Positions 10,433 to 20,920 of a DNA stretch of 64,000 nucleotides are shown here, piece by piece; position 1 is the first letter of the stretch, and every line of letters begins with the position of its first letter. Made by a program: the position numbers and the translations under genes. This DNA comes from Cocos nucifera. Taxonomy: Eukaryota; Streptophyta; Magnoliopsida; Arecales; Arecaceae. The notes beneath the pieces were generated by a model that ran no database searches, had not been told where the DNA came from, and was given only the letters and a program-made list of their open reading frames with translations. Location: the NCBI GenBank assembly GCA_006176705.1, contig QRFJ01000373.1:1-64000 (forward strand), written 5' to 3'.

Positions 10433-11494
10433 ATGCTCGTTATTGAGTCTAACCTTACGGTTTCTTCTGCATCCAGTTGGGTGCTTGACTCTGGTTCTAG
10501 TGCTCATCTGTGCACTTCTATGCAGGGTCTTGAGGATAGCAGGAGGCTGAGGGATGGAGACATGATCCTACGCATCGGTAATGGAGCAAGAGTTGCTGCA
10601 GTAGCCGTGGGAACATACCCTCTGCGATTACCATCTGGTTTAGACTTAGTTTTAAAAGACTGTTATTATGTGCCTGCAGCTAGCAGGAATTTGATTTCTG
10701 TTTCATGCTTAGCACAAGAAGGTTATGTGATCACCTTCTTTAAGGACCATTGTAACATTCTTTATGAAAGAAATAAAATTGCAAATGGTTTCCTTATTAA
10801 TGGTCTTTATCAGTTGCATATTGATGTACCTGTTTTAACTATCGAGCAAAACGTGAATGCCAAACGACCTAGGGATAGTCCAAATGACAGATATCTATGG
10901 CACCTGAGATTAGGTCATATAGCAGAAGATAGGATTAACAAATTGGAGAAAAATGGGCTATTGAGTCCATTGACTTTTGAGTCATATCCAACTTGTGAAT
11001 CTTGTCTTCAAGGCAAAATGACTAAACTCCCTTTTGTTGGACATGGGGAGAGGGCCACAGATCTCCTTGCCCTAGTACATACTGATGTGTGCGGCCCATT
11101 TGATGTGCCGGCTAGAGGCAATTTTGTCTACTTCATTACCTTTACCGATGATCTGTCTAGGTATGGGTATGTGTATCTTATGAGACACAAGTCTGAAGCC
11201 TTTGAAAAGTTCAAAGAATTCAGACATGAAGTAGAAAAACAAACTGAAAAACCCATTAAGGTTCTTCGATCAGATCGAGGAGGTGAATACCTTAGCCGGG
11301 AATTCCTAGACTATCTTAAGGAAAATGGCATAGTCTCTCAATGGACTCCACCAGGAACACCTCAACTCAACGGGGTTTCAGAATGGAGAAATCGGACTCT
11401 ATTGGATATGGTTCGATCCATGATGAGCTTCACAGACCTCCCTGATTTTCTTTGGGGACACTTCATTGTTAACTTCAATTTATCTACTGAATAG
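10433..11494 (+). CDS. Copia-1 protease and integrase segment
   Basis: An open segment of 353 codons; the listed start is an internal methionine. It carries the aspartic protease motif DSGSSAH (residue 19), the pre-integrase HHCC zinc region (WHLRLGH near 155, CESCLQGK near 188), and the integrase core with D in HTDVCGPF (about 217), D in SDRGGEY (about 280) and E in NGVSE (about 316), so the D-D-E triad is present. The residue after that E is W, probably from R by a C-to-T change. The frame is lost near 11463. Integrase resumes in another frame at 11466. Confidence 0.88.
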   Translation: MLVIESNLTVSSASSWVLDSGSSAHLCTSMQGLEDSRRLRDGDMILRIGNGARVAAVAVGTYPLRLPSGLDLVLKDCYYVPAASRNLISVSCLAQEGYVITFFKDHCNILYERNKIANGFLINGLYQLHIDVPVLTIEQNVNAKRPRDSPNDRYLWHLRLGHIAEDRINKLEKNGLLSPLTFESYPTCESCLQGKMTKLPFVGHGERATDLLALVHTDVCGPFDVPARGNFVYFITFTDDLSRYGYVYLMRHKSEAFEKFKEFRHEVEKQTEKPIKVLRSDRGGEYLSREFLDYLKENGIVSQWTPPGTPQLNGVSEWRNRTLLDMVRSMMSFTDLPDFLWGHFIVNFNLSTE

Positions 11495-11938
11495 GGTTCC
11501 CTCTAAAACCGTTCCTACCACACCGTATGAGATATGGCACGGTAAGAAACCAAGTCTGAGTCATCTCAGAATTTGGGGTTGTCCGGCTCATGTCAAAAGA
11601 CAACAAGCGGACAAGTTAGAGTTTAGGTCCTTTAGAGCTCGATTCATAGGATATCCTAAAGAGTCATTAGGATACTATTTCTACATTCCAGAAGACCACA
11701 ATGTGATTGTGAGTCGACATGCCATCTTTCTTGAAAAATAGTTTATTCAAGATAGTGGCATTGGAAAGCAGATTAAGCTTGATGAGAAAGTCTCACAAGC
11801 AGAACGAGCTAAGGACCAAGTTGGAACCAAATCAGGTTGAGCCAATAAGAACACTACCTCCTCCACCTCGTAGATCGGAAAAGAGTTTTCCATCCCCCTG
11901 AAAGATACTTAGGTATTATTTCAGAGGAAATAGAGGAA
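11466..11938 (+). pseudogene. Copia-1 integrase C-terminal part and linker (broken)
   Basis: After a frameshift the integrase continues through YLLNRVPSKTVP, SHLRIWGCPAHVK and FIGYPKESLGYYFY, the conserved C-terminal stretch of plant copia integrases, to a TAG at about 11739-11741. The linker to RT (11742-11938) contains further stops and a frameshift near 11870-11890. Confidence 0.85.
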
Positions 11939-13543
11939 ATGTTCCTCGTAGGTAATGGTGCTCATGGTGATGATCCCAAAACCTACAATGAGGCGATATC
12001 AGATATCGACTCCGAGAAATGGCTAGAGGCAATGAAGTCAGAAATTGACTCGATGCACTCAAACCAAGTCTGGACCTTGGTAGATCCACCAGAAGGTATA
12101 GTACCTATTGGGTGTAAATGGATCTTCAAGAGAAAGATTGGTGCAGATGGGAATGTGGAGACATTCAAGGCTAGACTGGTGGCAAAAGGTTATAGTCAAC
12201 GTGAAGGCATTGACTATCAGGATACCTTTTCCCCAGTAGCTATGCTAAAATCCATCCGCACATTGCTTGCCGTTGCAGCCTATTTCGATTATGAAATATG
12301 GCAAATGGACGTGAAAATGGCATTCTTAAATGGATATCTTGAGGAAGATATCTATATGGAACAGCCGCTAGGTTTCACATCCAGTGATACTGATCACAAG
12401 GTTTGCAAGCTGCAAAGGTCCATATATGGACTTAAGCAAGCATCTCGGAGCTGGAACACTCGTTTCACTGATGTGATCAAAAAGTTTGGTTTCATCAAAA
12501 ATGAAGAGGAACCATGTGTTTTCAAAAGGGTCAGTGGGAGCGCTGTTGTCTTCCTCGTATTGTACGTGGATGACATCCTCCTTATTGGGAATGATATTCC
12601 CATGTTGACATCAGTCAAGATGTGGTTGTCCAAGGAATTCTCCATGAAAGACCTAGGTGAAGCATCCTTTATTCTAGGAATTAAGGTCTATAGGGATAGA
12701 CCGAATAGGATGCTAGGACTTTCACAGAAGATGTACATAGAGGAAGTACTAAAGAGGTTTAGTATGGAAAACTCTAAGAGGGGATTAATACCCTTCAGAC
12801 ATGGTATTCATCTTTCCAAGAAGATGTGCCCCAGCACACCTGAGGAAATAGAACGCATGAGCAAGATCCCTTATGCTTCTGCAATAGGGAGCCTCATGTA
12901 TGCCATGCTATGTACACGACCTGATATAGCCCATGCTGTGAGTGTCACAAGCAGATATCAGTCAAATCCAGGTGAAGAACACTGGACTTCTGTGAAATGT
13001 ATCCTTAAGTACTTGAGAAGAACTAAGGATATGATGTTGGTCTTTGGTAATGGAGAACTCCAAGTTCAAGGATACACAGACTCGGACTTCATGTCTGATA
13101 TAGATGATCGAAAGTCGACATCTGGAAGTCTGTTTGTGTGCAATGGTGGAGCTGTCAGCTGGAAGAGTTCCAAGCAAACTGTGATAGCAGATTCCACCAT
13201 GGAAGCAGAATATATAGCTGCATCAGAGGCTGCAAAGGAAGCATTCTGGTACAAGAAGTTTGCTGCAGAAATTGGAGTAATGCCATCAGATGCCATTCCT
13301 CTTTACTGCGACAACAATGGCGCCATAGCCCTTGCTAAGGAGCCGAGGTCTCACCAGAAGTCCAAGCACATTGAGCGGCGATATCATCTCATCCGCGATT
13401 ACCTTGAGAAAGGTTACGTTGAGGTCAAGAGAGTCAACTCCGCAGATAATATGGCAGACCCACTTACAAAGCCGTTGGGCCAGCAGAAGATCGAAGCCCA
13501 CCTTGAGAAGATGGGACTTAGACTTGTAGCCAATTGGCTTTAG
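11939..13543 (+). CDS. Copia-1 reverse transcriptase and RNase H
   Basis: A 534-codon frame with no stop, ending at the natural end of pol, 14 bp before the 3' LTR. It starts at an internal methionine within the polyprotein. It has the RVT_2 core: KWIFKRKIGADG (about 61), MDVKMAFLNG (about 123) and the catalytic YVDD (about 208). RNase H follows: YTDSDF (about 378), EAEYIA (about 422), DNNGAIAL (about 457) and KHIERRYHLIRD (about 476). All catalytic acids I can place are present. This is the best-preserved enzyme in the window. It acts in virus-like particles in the cytoplasm, by analogy with the family. Without an intact gag the element cannot move on its own. Confidence 0.93.
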   Translation: MFLVGNGAHGDDPKTYNEAISDIDSEKWLEAMKSEIDSMHSNQVWTLVDPPEGIVPIGCKWIFKRKIGADGNVETFKARLVAKGYSQREGIDYQDTFSPVAMLKSIRTLLAVAAYFDYEIWQMDVKMAFLNGYLEEDIYMEQPLGFTSSDTDHKVCKLQRSIYGLKQASRSWNTRFTDVIKKFGFIKNEEEPCVFKRVSGSAVVFLVLYVDDILLIGNDIPMLTSVKMWLSKEFSMKDLGEASFILGIKVYRDRPNRMLGLSQKMYIEEVLKRFSMENSKRGLIPFRHGIHLSKKMCPSTPEEIERMSKIPYASAIGSLMYAMLCTRPDIAHAVSVTSRYQSNPGEEHWTSVKCILKYLRRTKDMMLVFGNGELQVQGYTDSDFMSDIDDRKSTSGSLFVCNGGAVSWKSSKQTVIADSTMEAEYIAASEAAKEAFWYKKFAAEIGVMPSDAIPLYCDNNGAIALAKEPRSHQKSKHIERRYHLIRDYLEKGYVEVKRVNSADNMADPLTKPLGQQKIEAHLEKMGLRLVANWL

Positions 13544-13546
13544 GAT

Positions 13547-13557
13547 AAGTGGGAGAT
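13547..13557 (+). promoter_or_regulatory. Copia-1 polypurine tract
   Basis: AAGTGGGAGAT directly precedes the 3' LTR. It is the priming site for plus-strand DNA synthesis in LTR elements. Confidence 0.75.
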
Positions 13558-15826
13558 TGTTAGATATATGTGCCCTAGAAGCCAGAATTGGCTGACACTT
13601 GTAATACACTTCTAGGGGCAAAATTGTAATTTTGACTATAATCAAATAAAATGGGTTATTTTCTATCACATATGTGTATTTAGTGTCTGTGATACATCCT
13701 TTGAGTTAATGGTAATGATAATTCATATTTTCAAGAGTTGAAAATTTAAGACATGAATAATCATTATTAACTCATAAATAGCTCCCGACCATAGGATCAT
13801 CACGAGGATGGTGATTGATCCGGAAGGTTGGTGTACGATCGCTTCTCTTTAGTAGATGAGTCTTGAGTCTACGGTGTGGAGACACCGGAGCGAGAGTACA
13901 GGTACTCGTTAGAGAACGAGGGCACTGAGCGTGACCACCTCGAGTAGTCATTAGGAAGTCTACCTTCTCGTCAATGACTGACTCGATGCTGCAGTAGTGT
14001 GTCTGGTTCTTTGACCTGAGATGCATCGGCAGTTCACCTTGAGGGTGTTATAGTTTGACTACACCATTACTCGGTCTCCTAGCCATATGGAACCCTGAGG
14101 TGTATGTTGGCTATAGCATGTTCATTGTAGGAACTGGATTGCATCAAGATGGAATCTATCTACCTCGGTGGTAGAGGAGTAGCCCTATGATGATCATGAG
14201 AATCAAGTCCAGAAATCCATGGCCATGGTAGAGTGAAATAATAGAAAGAGTTTCTATTTAGATTTTCACATTGGACTCGAATCGAATGATTACATCATAT
14301 GACAGAGACTAGGGTTTGACGAGTTCACCTTAACCCTAATCTGATCGGGGCTCAAGATAGAAGAACTGAATCACACAGGTAGCTGCACCAAGAGGTTCGC
14401 ATTCAGCTCTGATGGGTTGCCACCATATACTGCTAGGTGTCACTGGTGGATTTTGGGAGCAATTAGAATGATTTAGATGATCGATCATTCTAGCTGTTCG
14501 AATCAGAAGAGTTCTGATCCATCGAAAGGAGTTTCGATGATGTCGATGATAGAGATCATGACATATCCCATTACCATACAGAACTGAACCTAACTGGGTC
14601 ACACAAACAAGGGTTTGAATCTGGTGATCATCAATTGAACTGATCTAGTTCAATTGATCTGAATGAGATTCAATTAGGTTCAAGGAAATCGTGCTAGCAC
14701 TCGATTGAACCTAACGTTCTTCTTTTACTATCATAAATAAGTTGTCCTGACTGAGCCAAAGGAGTTTGTGCTCAATCAGAGGCCTTCATATGGTCTGACT
14801 GGAGGTTGTCCAAGTCAGAATAGGTTGTCTTATTTGTAAGACATTACCTACCATTTTTGGTCACCTGCCATTTCTTGTTCTTTGACTTTGGTCAAAAGTC
14901 TACCTTTGACTGGTCAAACATTGACCATTCACCCTTTGACTTTTGACCACATGTCATGCACCTATTGGAGAGCTGGTGGGGGCCTGTCCCCCTGCCAGAA
15001 CCTGGCAAGGAGAAGGGCGCACGCCAAGGGTGGCGTGAGCCCAAGTAGGAGGCGCCTAGGAGTCCTTGTTGGACAAGGACTCCACCTCCCTTTTGGATTC
15101 CAATCAGAGTTCTACTAAGAATCCAGTTTGACTGGTCTTAGGCGCCCTCTAAGGAGGAATCCAGGGGTCTCTATTCCAACCAATCAGATTTAGATCTGAT
15201 TTCACAAAGGGTTGTGATTGGTTGAGAGGAAGAGGAGTTGGATCACAAGAGGTCTATAAATAAGACCCTGCGCCCAACCCTAATTCTAATGCAATTAGAC
15301 ACGCCCCAAGGCTGCCTCTCTCCTCCTTCTCCACGCCATAGTCTCTTCTCCCCTTGCTCTCCACGTCCAAAAGTGTTTTGGATTTAGGTTGGTGCGATTC
15401 AGATCAAGGAAAGGCGATCAAAAGCAAGAAGGCTGCGCTGCTGCAAAAGGACGACTGCAGATCTTCAAAAGAGTTTTGAAGATCCTCCAGATCAGATCCA
15501 GATCTGATTTTTGGAGGTGTGATAGAGAAGAAGAGGATCTCCAGATCCAACCTGAGTGGATACCGGTAGAGGCCAGGCGCTTGCGTGGCTAAGATCCAGA
15601 ACCTTCTGCTGCAATCAGGATCATCTACAGGGTAATAGGATTACCCAAATCAGGTAAATTAAATTTAATTTAATTTATCTTATTTTATTTTATTTATTAA
15701 AATAATAATAATCATATCTGAAACTTATCAAGATCTGATTGAGATCAAGAGAAAATTTTTGAAATATATCTCTTGATCTGATCAGATCTGGACGAACCTG
15801 GACCGAAAAATCAGGATTTCCCTTCA
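13558..15826 (+). repeat. Copia-1 3' LTR
   Basis: 2,269 bp, nearly identical to the 5' LTR. I counted about 30 differences, almost all transitions, plus about one single-base indel. TATA box at 15255-15262. Confidence 0.93.
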
Positions 15827-15831
15827 GATTG

Positions 15832-16689
15832 CTGGAGGCAAGGTAAGCCTTTTAGAATTCAATTAGTTGTATGCATCTAGTTTAAATTGCATAGAACCCT
15901 TTGATTAAAAATTTTTTTTGTATATTCATATTAAACCAAATTAAGAGCACAACCCAATTAAACAAGATAAGATAAAAATTTAATCATCCTTTTTTGGCCC
16001 ACAAACAACCAACCAGCATCCTATATTGACCTAAGCCTTTAAATTAAAATCAATTAGACATCAGCCGTAGGAACTCGAGCTCAATAGGATAAGGAACCCT
16101 AAGAGTTGAATTAGGTTAGGATAAGTTAATTTGACTGGTGTCTAGAAAAGTGGTTCAGGAACGACTGGGCCCGAAGAAAGATGGTTTCTAATTGGTTTTG
16201 TTCGTTTATTTGGCCAAGCATAATTGGTGTCTAAGACAAGCAATGAGGGGACTCCCACTGATCTTACACTTACCTGGCTAGTTGATTGGCTAATCCTACA
16301 CTTGGAGGGCTTGAAGGTGATCTTGACAGTTGGGAGCTGTCTAGATTTAGGATAATCCTTAGTCAGAATTGATTGACCAACTTGATTGCTAACCAACATC
16401 AAATCTAATTAAACTTAATTCTTTTTTTTCTTCTTAGTTTTAGGACTTCTTAGGACCTCTTCTTTAGAACTCTTCTTTCTTTCTTCTCCTTTCCTCTCTA
16501 AAAATAAAATAAAATAAAATAAAATAAAAATTAAATTTAAACTAACTAAAAAAATAATTAAAAATGATAATTTAATTTAATTTAATTTAATTTAATTTAA
16601 TTAATAAATAAAATAATTAATTTTCCATATAATAAAATAATAAAAAAATATAAAAAGAAAATATAAAATTTTTTTTGAATAATATGTTA
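15832..16689 (+). other. Athila leader, part 2
   Basis: The leader of the forward Athila element after copia-1. A block at about 16260-16330 (CTTACCTGGCTAG, then GGAGGGCTTGAAGGTGATCTTG) matches the Athila-2 leader on either side of copia-2 (34850-34870 and 45705-45740), which supports the family assignment. Low-complexity AAAAT and TTTAA runs occupy 16500-16600. Confidence 0.65.
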
Positions 16690-17740
16690 GGATTGCACTA
16701 ATACATATACGGTAGAAAATTACTTTATCTGATCTAGTCGAACCCAACCATAATAATCAAATGGCTAATCTGAACCTAATAGTCCAAAAATTAGATAAAG
16801 TTGACCTTTTTGCTCAAAAAATAGATCAACTCCTAATCCTAGGTCAACAATCTCCTGCATAATTCATATCATCTTCTAATTATCAGAAGATTTATTCAAT
16901 TTTGTCTAGCCCAACCCATCATATAAGCAAATATCCTATGACTGCACAGTTTTCACATTTTATCCAAGAATAAGTTCAAGCTACTCAAGGATACTCCAAA
17001 TTAATTAATAACCCATTTTTAAATTTATATAATCTAGATTGGAGCAACCACCATAATTTTTCTTGGATATCCCAACAGACTCAGGCTCAAACTCAAATTT
17101 TATCTATCCAAAACATCAAAATAGGCCTCAATACCAAAACTATGCCTATAATAATGGTCAGCCTAATCAGTTTACCCAGCCACCACATCATAATCAGCCC
17201 TCATACCCACCTCCTCAATAGACCAATCTAGCCGATGATAAATTTAATCAACTTCAACAATTAATTCTGACTCAACAATAATCAATCGCTAGGCTAGAAG
17301 CTCAAATTGGATAATTAGTTGAGTCTAACATGAGGAGAGAACTAGGTCAACTACCGAACCTACTAATTTCAAACAATCCATCTAATGTCCACCAACCATC
17401 TAGACTAAGTTATCAATTTAATGTCTCACTTAAGAATCCCCAATCTGAGAATACTAAAGTAATTTCTGAACTTAAAAGCTATAGAATTTTTATGGACCCA
17501 TACCAAGATCAAGTGAGAGAGGCTAGTACTGATGCTAGCCAAAATAAAAATTTAGAGAAACTGATTAGTATTGAGACTAACCACATAAAAGAACTTGAGC
17601 CAAAAATTAGTACTGATGCTAGTTCTAATTTAAATGAGATAGAAATAGGGAGAAAAAGAATAGATGATTTACCCGAGACTTATAAACCTAATGTCTTATT
17701 CCCTTCAACCCTAGAAGCCGGTTCTTCTTACAAAAATTAA
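16690..17740 (+). pseudogene. Athila gag C-terminal region (broken)
   Basis: Broken frames around 17030-17080 encode a WSNHHNFSW stretch, like RNHPNFSWSQ in Athila-2 (about 46940). This is followed by Q/N/P-rich sequence and a coiled stretch ending EAQIGQL. From 17330 a frame of 136 codons stays open. It is hydrophilic and rich in E, K, N and S, with two copies of a STDAS motif, and has no recognised domain. The N-terminal Gag domain seen in Athila-2 is missing here. It probably represents a Gag tail or a product specific to this derivative. Confidence 0.55.
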
Positions 17741-17755
17741 GAGGCATGTAATGAA

Positions 17756-18004
17756 ATGTCAATGGAGTTACTTAAACAAAATTATATTAATTTACCTTCA
17801 GAATTAAAATCATCTTTAGTCAACCTTCCAGCACCCATTGAATCAAACTTAACTCCTAATACAAAAATTCAATTCATGAGCATTTTAGAAGAACAAATAG
17901 GAGAAATTCTTAATAAACATGGGTCTGAGAATGGGATCACAAATTATATCCCTAAAATTAACAATGATTATATCAATAATGGGATTATAAATCAACTTTT
18001 CTGA
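17756..18004 (+). CDS. Small unknown frame in the Athila derivative
   Basis: 82 codons, starting MSMELLKQNYINLPSELKSS, 15 bp after the preceding frame. It is rich in N, I, L and E, with no cysteine or histidine motif, no signal peptide and no membrane segment. It sits where protease and RT would be expected. It may be a relic of the Gag-protease linker with pol deleted. I do not recognise it, and it may not be translated. Confidence 0.3.
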   Translation: MSMELLKQNYINLPSELKSSLVNLPAPIESNLTPNTKIQFMSILEEQIGEILNKHGSENGITNYIPKINNDYINNGIINQLF

Positions 18005-19293
18005 GATTAGCAATCCAAAACCATTAAAATTTGTCAATCCAATATTTGACACAGGATAGTAAGCTGCATTGTGTCTGGCTGAAGACGGTAAACTTAGCGC
18101 TTGTTGGGAGGCAACCCAATATTTAGTTTTTATCTAATTTATCTTTTTTAGTTTATTTTTTTTTAGGATAATTTGAATAAGTTGGAGGGAGAGCTCAAAT
18201 TTTCAAAGGCATGTGCTGGACCAAAAATATACTGAGTTAGGTGTATTCTTTCATGTTCTTTATTACACCTTTTATTTTTTCTTCTCCATTGAGGACAATG
18301 TCGATTAAGTTGGGGGAGAGAAAAATAAAAATTTTAAAATTTTAAGTCCTCAAAAAAGTTAGTATTTAGTATTTAGATACCTGATTATGCTTAAGAATCG
18401 AATTAAACTAAGCATTTTTTAAAAAAAATTGATGCACAGATCAGAGAATCTATGAGATATTGAGGAATCAAGTATTAAGAAAATTCAATAAAGAGTTAAG
18501 TCTAGAACATAAAAAAAATTTTTCTTGGAGCATTTCTAATTATTTCTACTAGCATCAAAGAAAAGTCTACTTTTTATAGGCTTGTGTAGGGTAACTATAC
18601 GTTTCTTCATATAAAAAATTTATTTTAATAAAATAGTTTTCAAGTACTTCTCACTGAGTAATCGGGCCTCTTTGCCTAAGCAAGCATTGAGTTTCGCATC
18701 AAAAGGTGGGAAGGGCAAAGAAGCTCGTTGTAAAGCTAGTCTTAACTCGTAGCCTATTTGATTCGAGCTAGTAAGCCCGAGGGGTATTCTATACCTAGTG
18801 CCCTAAAGCCAACTGGTTTGGGAGTCATTGGCCCAAGACTCGCTACATGGATCAAATAGAAAGCTTAAGGAGTTAAGACACTCAATAGTGGTACAACGTT
18901 AAAAAAAAAAAAAAAATTGGTTTCCCACCGAGTAACCGAGTCCCGTTGCCTAAGTAAGCAATGATATTCGCATCAAAAAGTGGGCAATATAAAAATAAAA
19001 ATTAATAAATGAAGGATGGAAGTAGCAATACACTTGCCTATATGAAAGTTTAGACAAATCAGAGATAAAGGTGGGATAATTTAGAAAAAGTTCTAAAAAA
19101 TTTAATATTCTTTACTTAATTTTTCTATTGATAAGTATTAATACCCCAATGATATATCTCATTTAAGCTCTACTGAATATCAATGACCATTTTGAAAACT
19201 ACTTAGGTAAAATTTAAAATTCTAAAGTTAAAAGATATTTAAAACTAAATTATTTTTTTACTCGAGGACGAGCAAAGCTTAAGTTGAGGGGTG
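18005..19293 (+). other. Athila 3' untranslated region and polypurine tract
   Basis: Contains a block GCGCTTGTTGGGAGGCAACCC (about 18097-18117), typical of the 3' part of plant Athila/Tat elements. Two related copies of a CGAGTAA...TTGCCTAAG...CATCAAAA block lie at about 18650-18710 and 18930-18990; Athila-2 has a similar block at 51860-51920. The tract AAGTTGAGGGGTG (19281-19293) abuts the LTR. No env-like frame is seen. Confidence 0.65.
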
Positions 19294-20913
19294 TGATAAA
19301 TACCATAAATTTATCAATAAAAGTATTAATTTATTAATTAATTTATATTAATTTTTAAAAATTATTAATCAATTTATATATAATTTTTGAGAAATTCATA
19401 TTTTTATTAATTAAAAAATTAATTAAAAAATAATAAAAAATAGAAAATAAAATTTTATAATCAATGGAAAAAGCTCATTTTTTTTATCATAATAAAATAA
19501 GTTTGAAGTAAAACAAACCTAAAATAGAAAAAATATAAATTTTTAAAGAAATAAAATAAAAAAAATTAAATAAAAAATAACATACGGTTCAAACGACTCA
19601 AGCTGCCATGCCGCAGCAGCCGGCGCATCCAAATGCGTCGAGCCAAGCCAACCAAGCCGGCACGCCAAGCCATCTATACTAGCCGACTCAAGCCCAGAAG
19701 CCATCAGTCGGTCTATAGCACAGTGTGGACTGCTAGCTCAGCAGACACCGATGAATCAGAGCTTGCCACGTGGTGGACCTAGACTCCTAAAGGGTTTATA
19801 AAAAATTCATCATGGCTCATAAGACATTTTGGTCTTTTCATCTATCAATAAAAGATGCTGATTGGTTGCGGTGCATGATGTGGCCGATCCACATGATCCA
19901 TGGGAACAGTAAATGCGCGATCATGCGGTGGTGGTTGTTTGCAGTCAAGATTGGATGGTCAAGGTTTTTTTTGGTTGCTCATTTCATTCGGATCGCCATT
20001 GAACAATAGTGCTTGATTCCAGCTTCCATCCGATGGTCCAGAAGGCTCCCGATGATGATCAAACTCTCAAGCGCGTGATCAACGGCCTAAATTCCTCCAT
20101 CAAGCGTGATCCAATGGTCAGAAATTAATCCAACTTGATCTAGGCCATTACACGTCTATTTTTGGTATTTTTGGAAGCATCGGATCACCATCTAATGGCT
20201 AGAATTGAAAGAACTCAAGAGGGGCTATTTTAATCCAAATTTCACTTGGATTTTTTCCTATTTTCATGATTAAAACAATCCTTAGTCCCACATTGCCTCC
20301 AAAAAAAATATCTAGCCTCCCTAGCTCTATAAAAAGGACCCAGGCCTCCAGAGATCAACATCTCAGATCAAGGTGAAGCTTTGGTATAGGGTGAAGCTAG
20401 GCTATGGGTTAATGGCTGCTTCAAAGCAACGGATGCCGAGAAGAGGAGCTAGGCTTCTACACTTTCTTTCCATCGATGCTGATCCAAGATCAGAGATCAC
20501 TCTATTTTATTTTATTTTTATTTTATGTATTTAAATTATAAACTTTTTAATGCAATATTTATGCTCTTTAATTTCATGCTTTTTATTTTTATTATAATTT
20601 AATTTTTATACTTTAAATTATTGCTTTTTATTTTATTGTAAGTAGATGCTAAGATCTAACTAGTAGATCTTAGTACTAAGTTTAAATTTCTGCACTTTTG
20701 AATTTTTAATTTTTATTTTCTGACTTCACTACTAATCCCAAAACTCTTCTCTTTTCTTTTTCTTTTGTAAAATCAAAAATTTCAAATCAAAAAATACTAC
20801 CTTCCTTGTGGATTCGATCCGACTCATTACTATCTACATATTTTTAATTATTTTAAGAAGTCAGATTAAACTGATAAATACGGTATCTTAACGACAACAT
20901 CGCATTTCTATCA
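19294..20913 (+). repeat. Full Athila LTR (forward)
   Basis: 1,620 bp, from TGATAAATACC to TTTCTATCA. TATA box TATAAAAA at 20328-20335. It is followed by AGTTTTTG, which matches the start of the primer-binding-site region (compare 5333-5341), as though this LTR had been joined to an internal region before the break. Confidence 0.85.
20328..20335 (+). promoter_or_regulatory. Athila LTR TATA box (forward)
   Basis: TATAAAAA in a CTAGCTCTATAAAAAGG context, conserved in all four LTR pieces (4510, 4663, 20328, 21005). Confidence 0.55.
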
Positions 20914-20920
20914 AGTTTTT

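Larger units (their letters stand above)
5712..15826 (+). mobile_element. Copia-1, complete-length Ty1/copia element (Angela-like)
   Basis: A 10.1-kb LTR retrotransposon with LTRs at 5712-7979 and 13558-15826, a Met-tRNA primer-binding site at 7982, a polypurine tract before 13558, and a perfect duplication GATTG at 5707-5711 and 15827-15831. The domain order gag, protease, integrase, RT, RNase H is that of Ty1/copia. The very long LTR with its TGTTAGATATATGTGCCCTA start resembles Angela/BARE-type LTRs; the lineage is inferred. Internal frameshifts and stops prevent a full polyprotein, but the LTRs differ by only about 30 positions in 2.27 kb, so the insertion is recent. Confidence 0.93.
4557..20913 (+). 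mobile_element. Forward Athila derivative without pol
   Basis: A forward Ty3/gypsy element of the same LTR family. It has a 5'-truncated LTR (4557-5248), a primer-binding site, a leader, a gag C-terminal region (about 16690-17740), an unknown frame (17756-18004), a 3' untranslated region with polypurine tract, and a full 3' LTR (19294-20913). Copia-1 is inserted in its leader. I see no reverse transcriptase, RNase H or integrase between 15832 and 19293, so it is non-autonomous or deleted. Confidence 0.72.
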
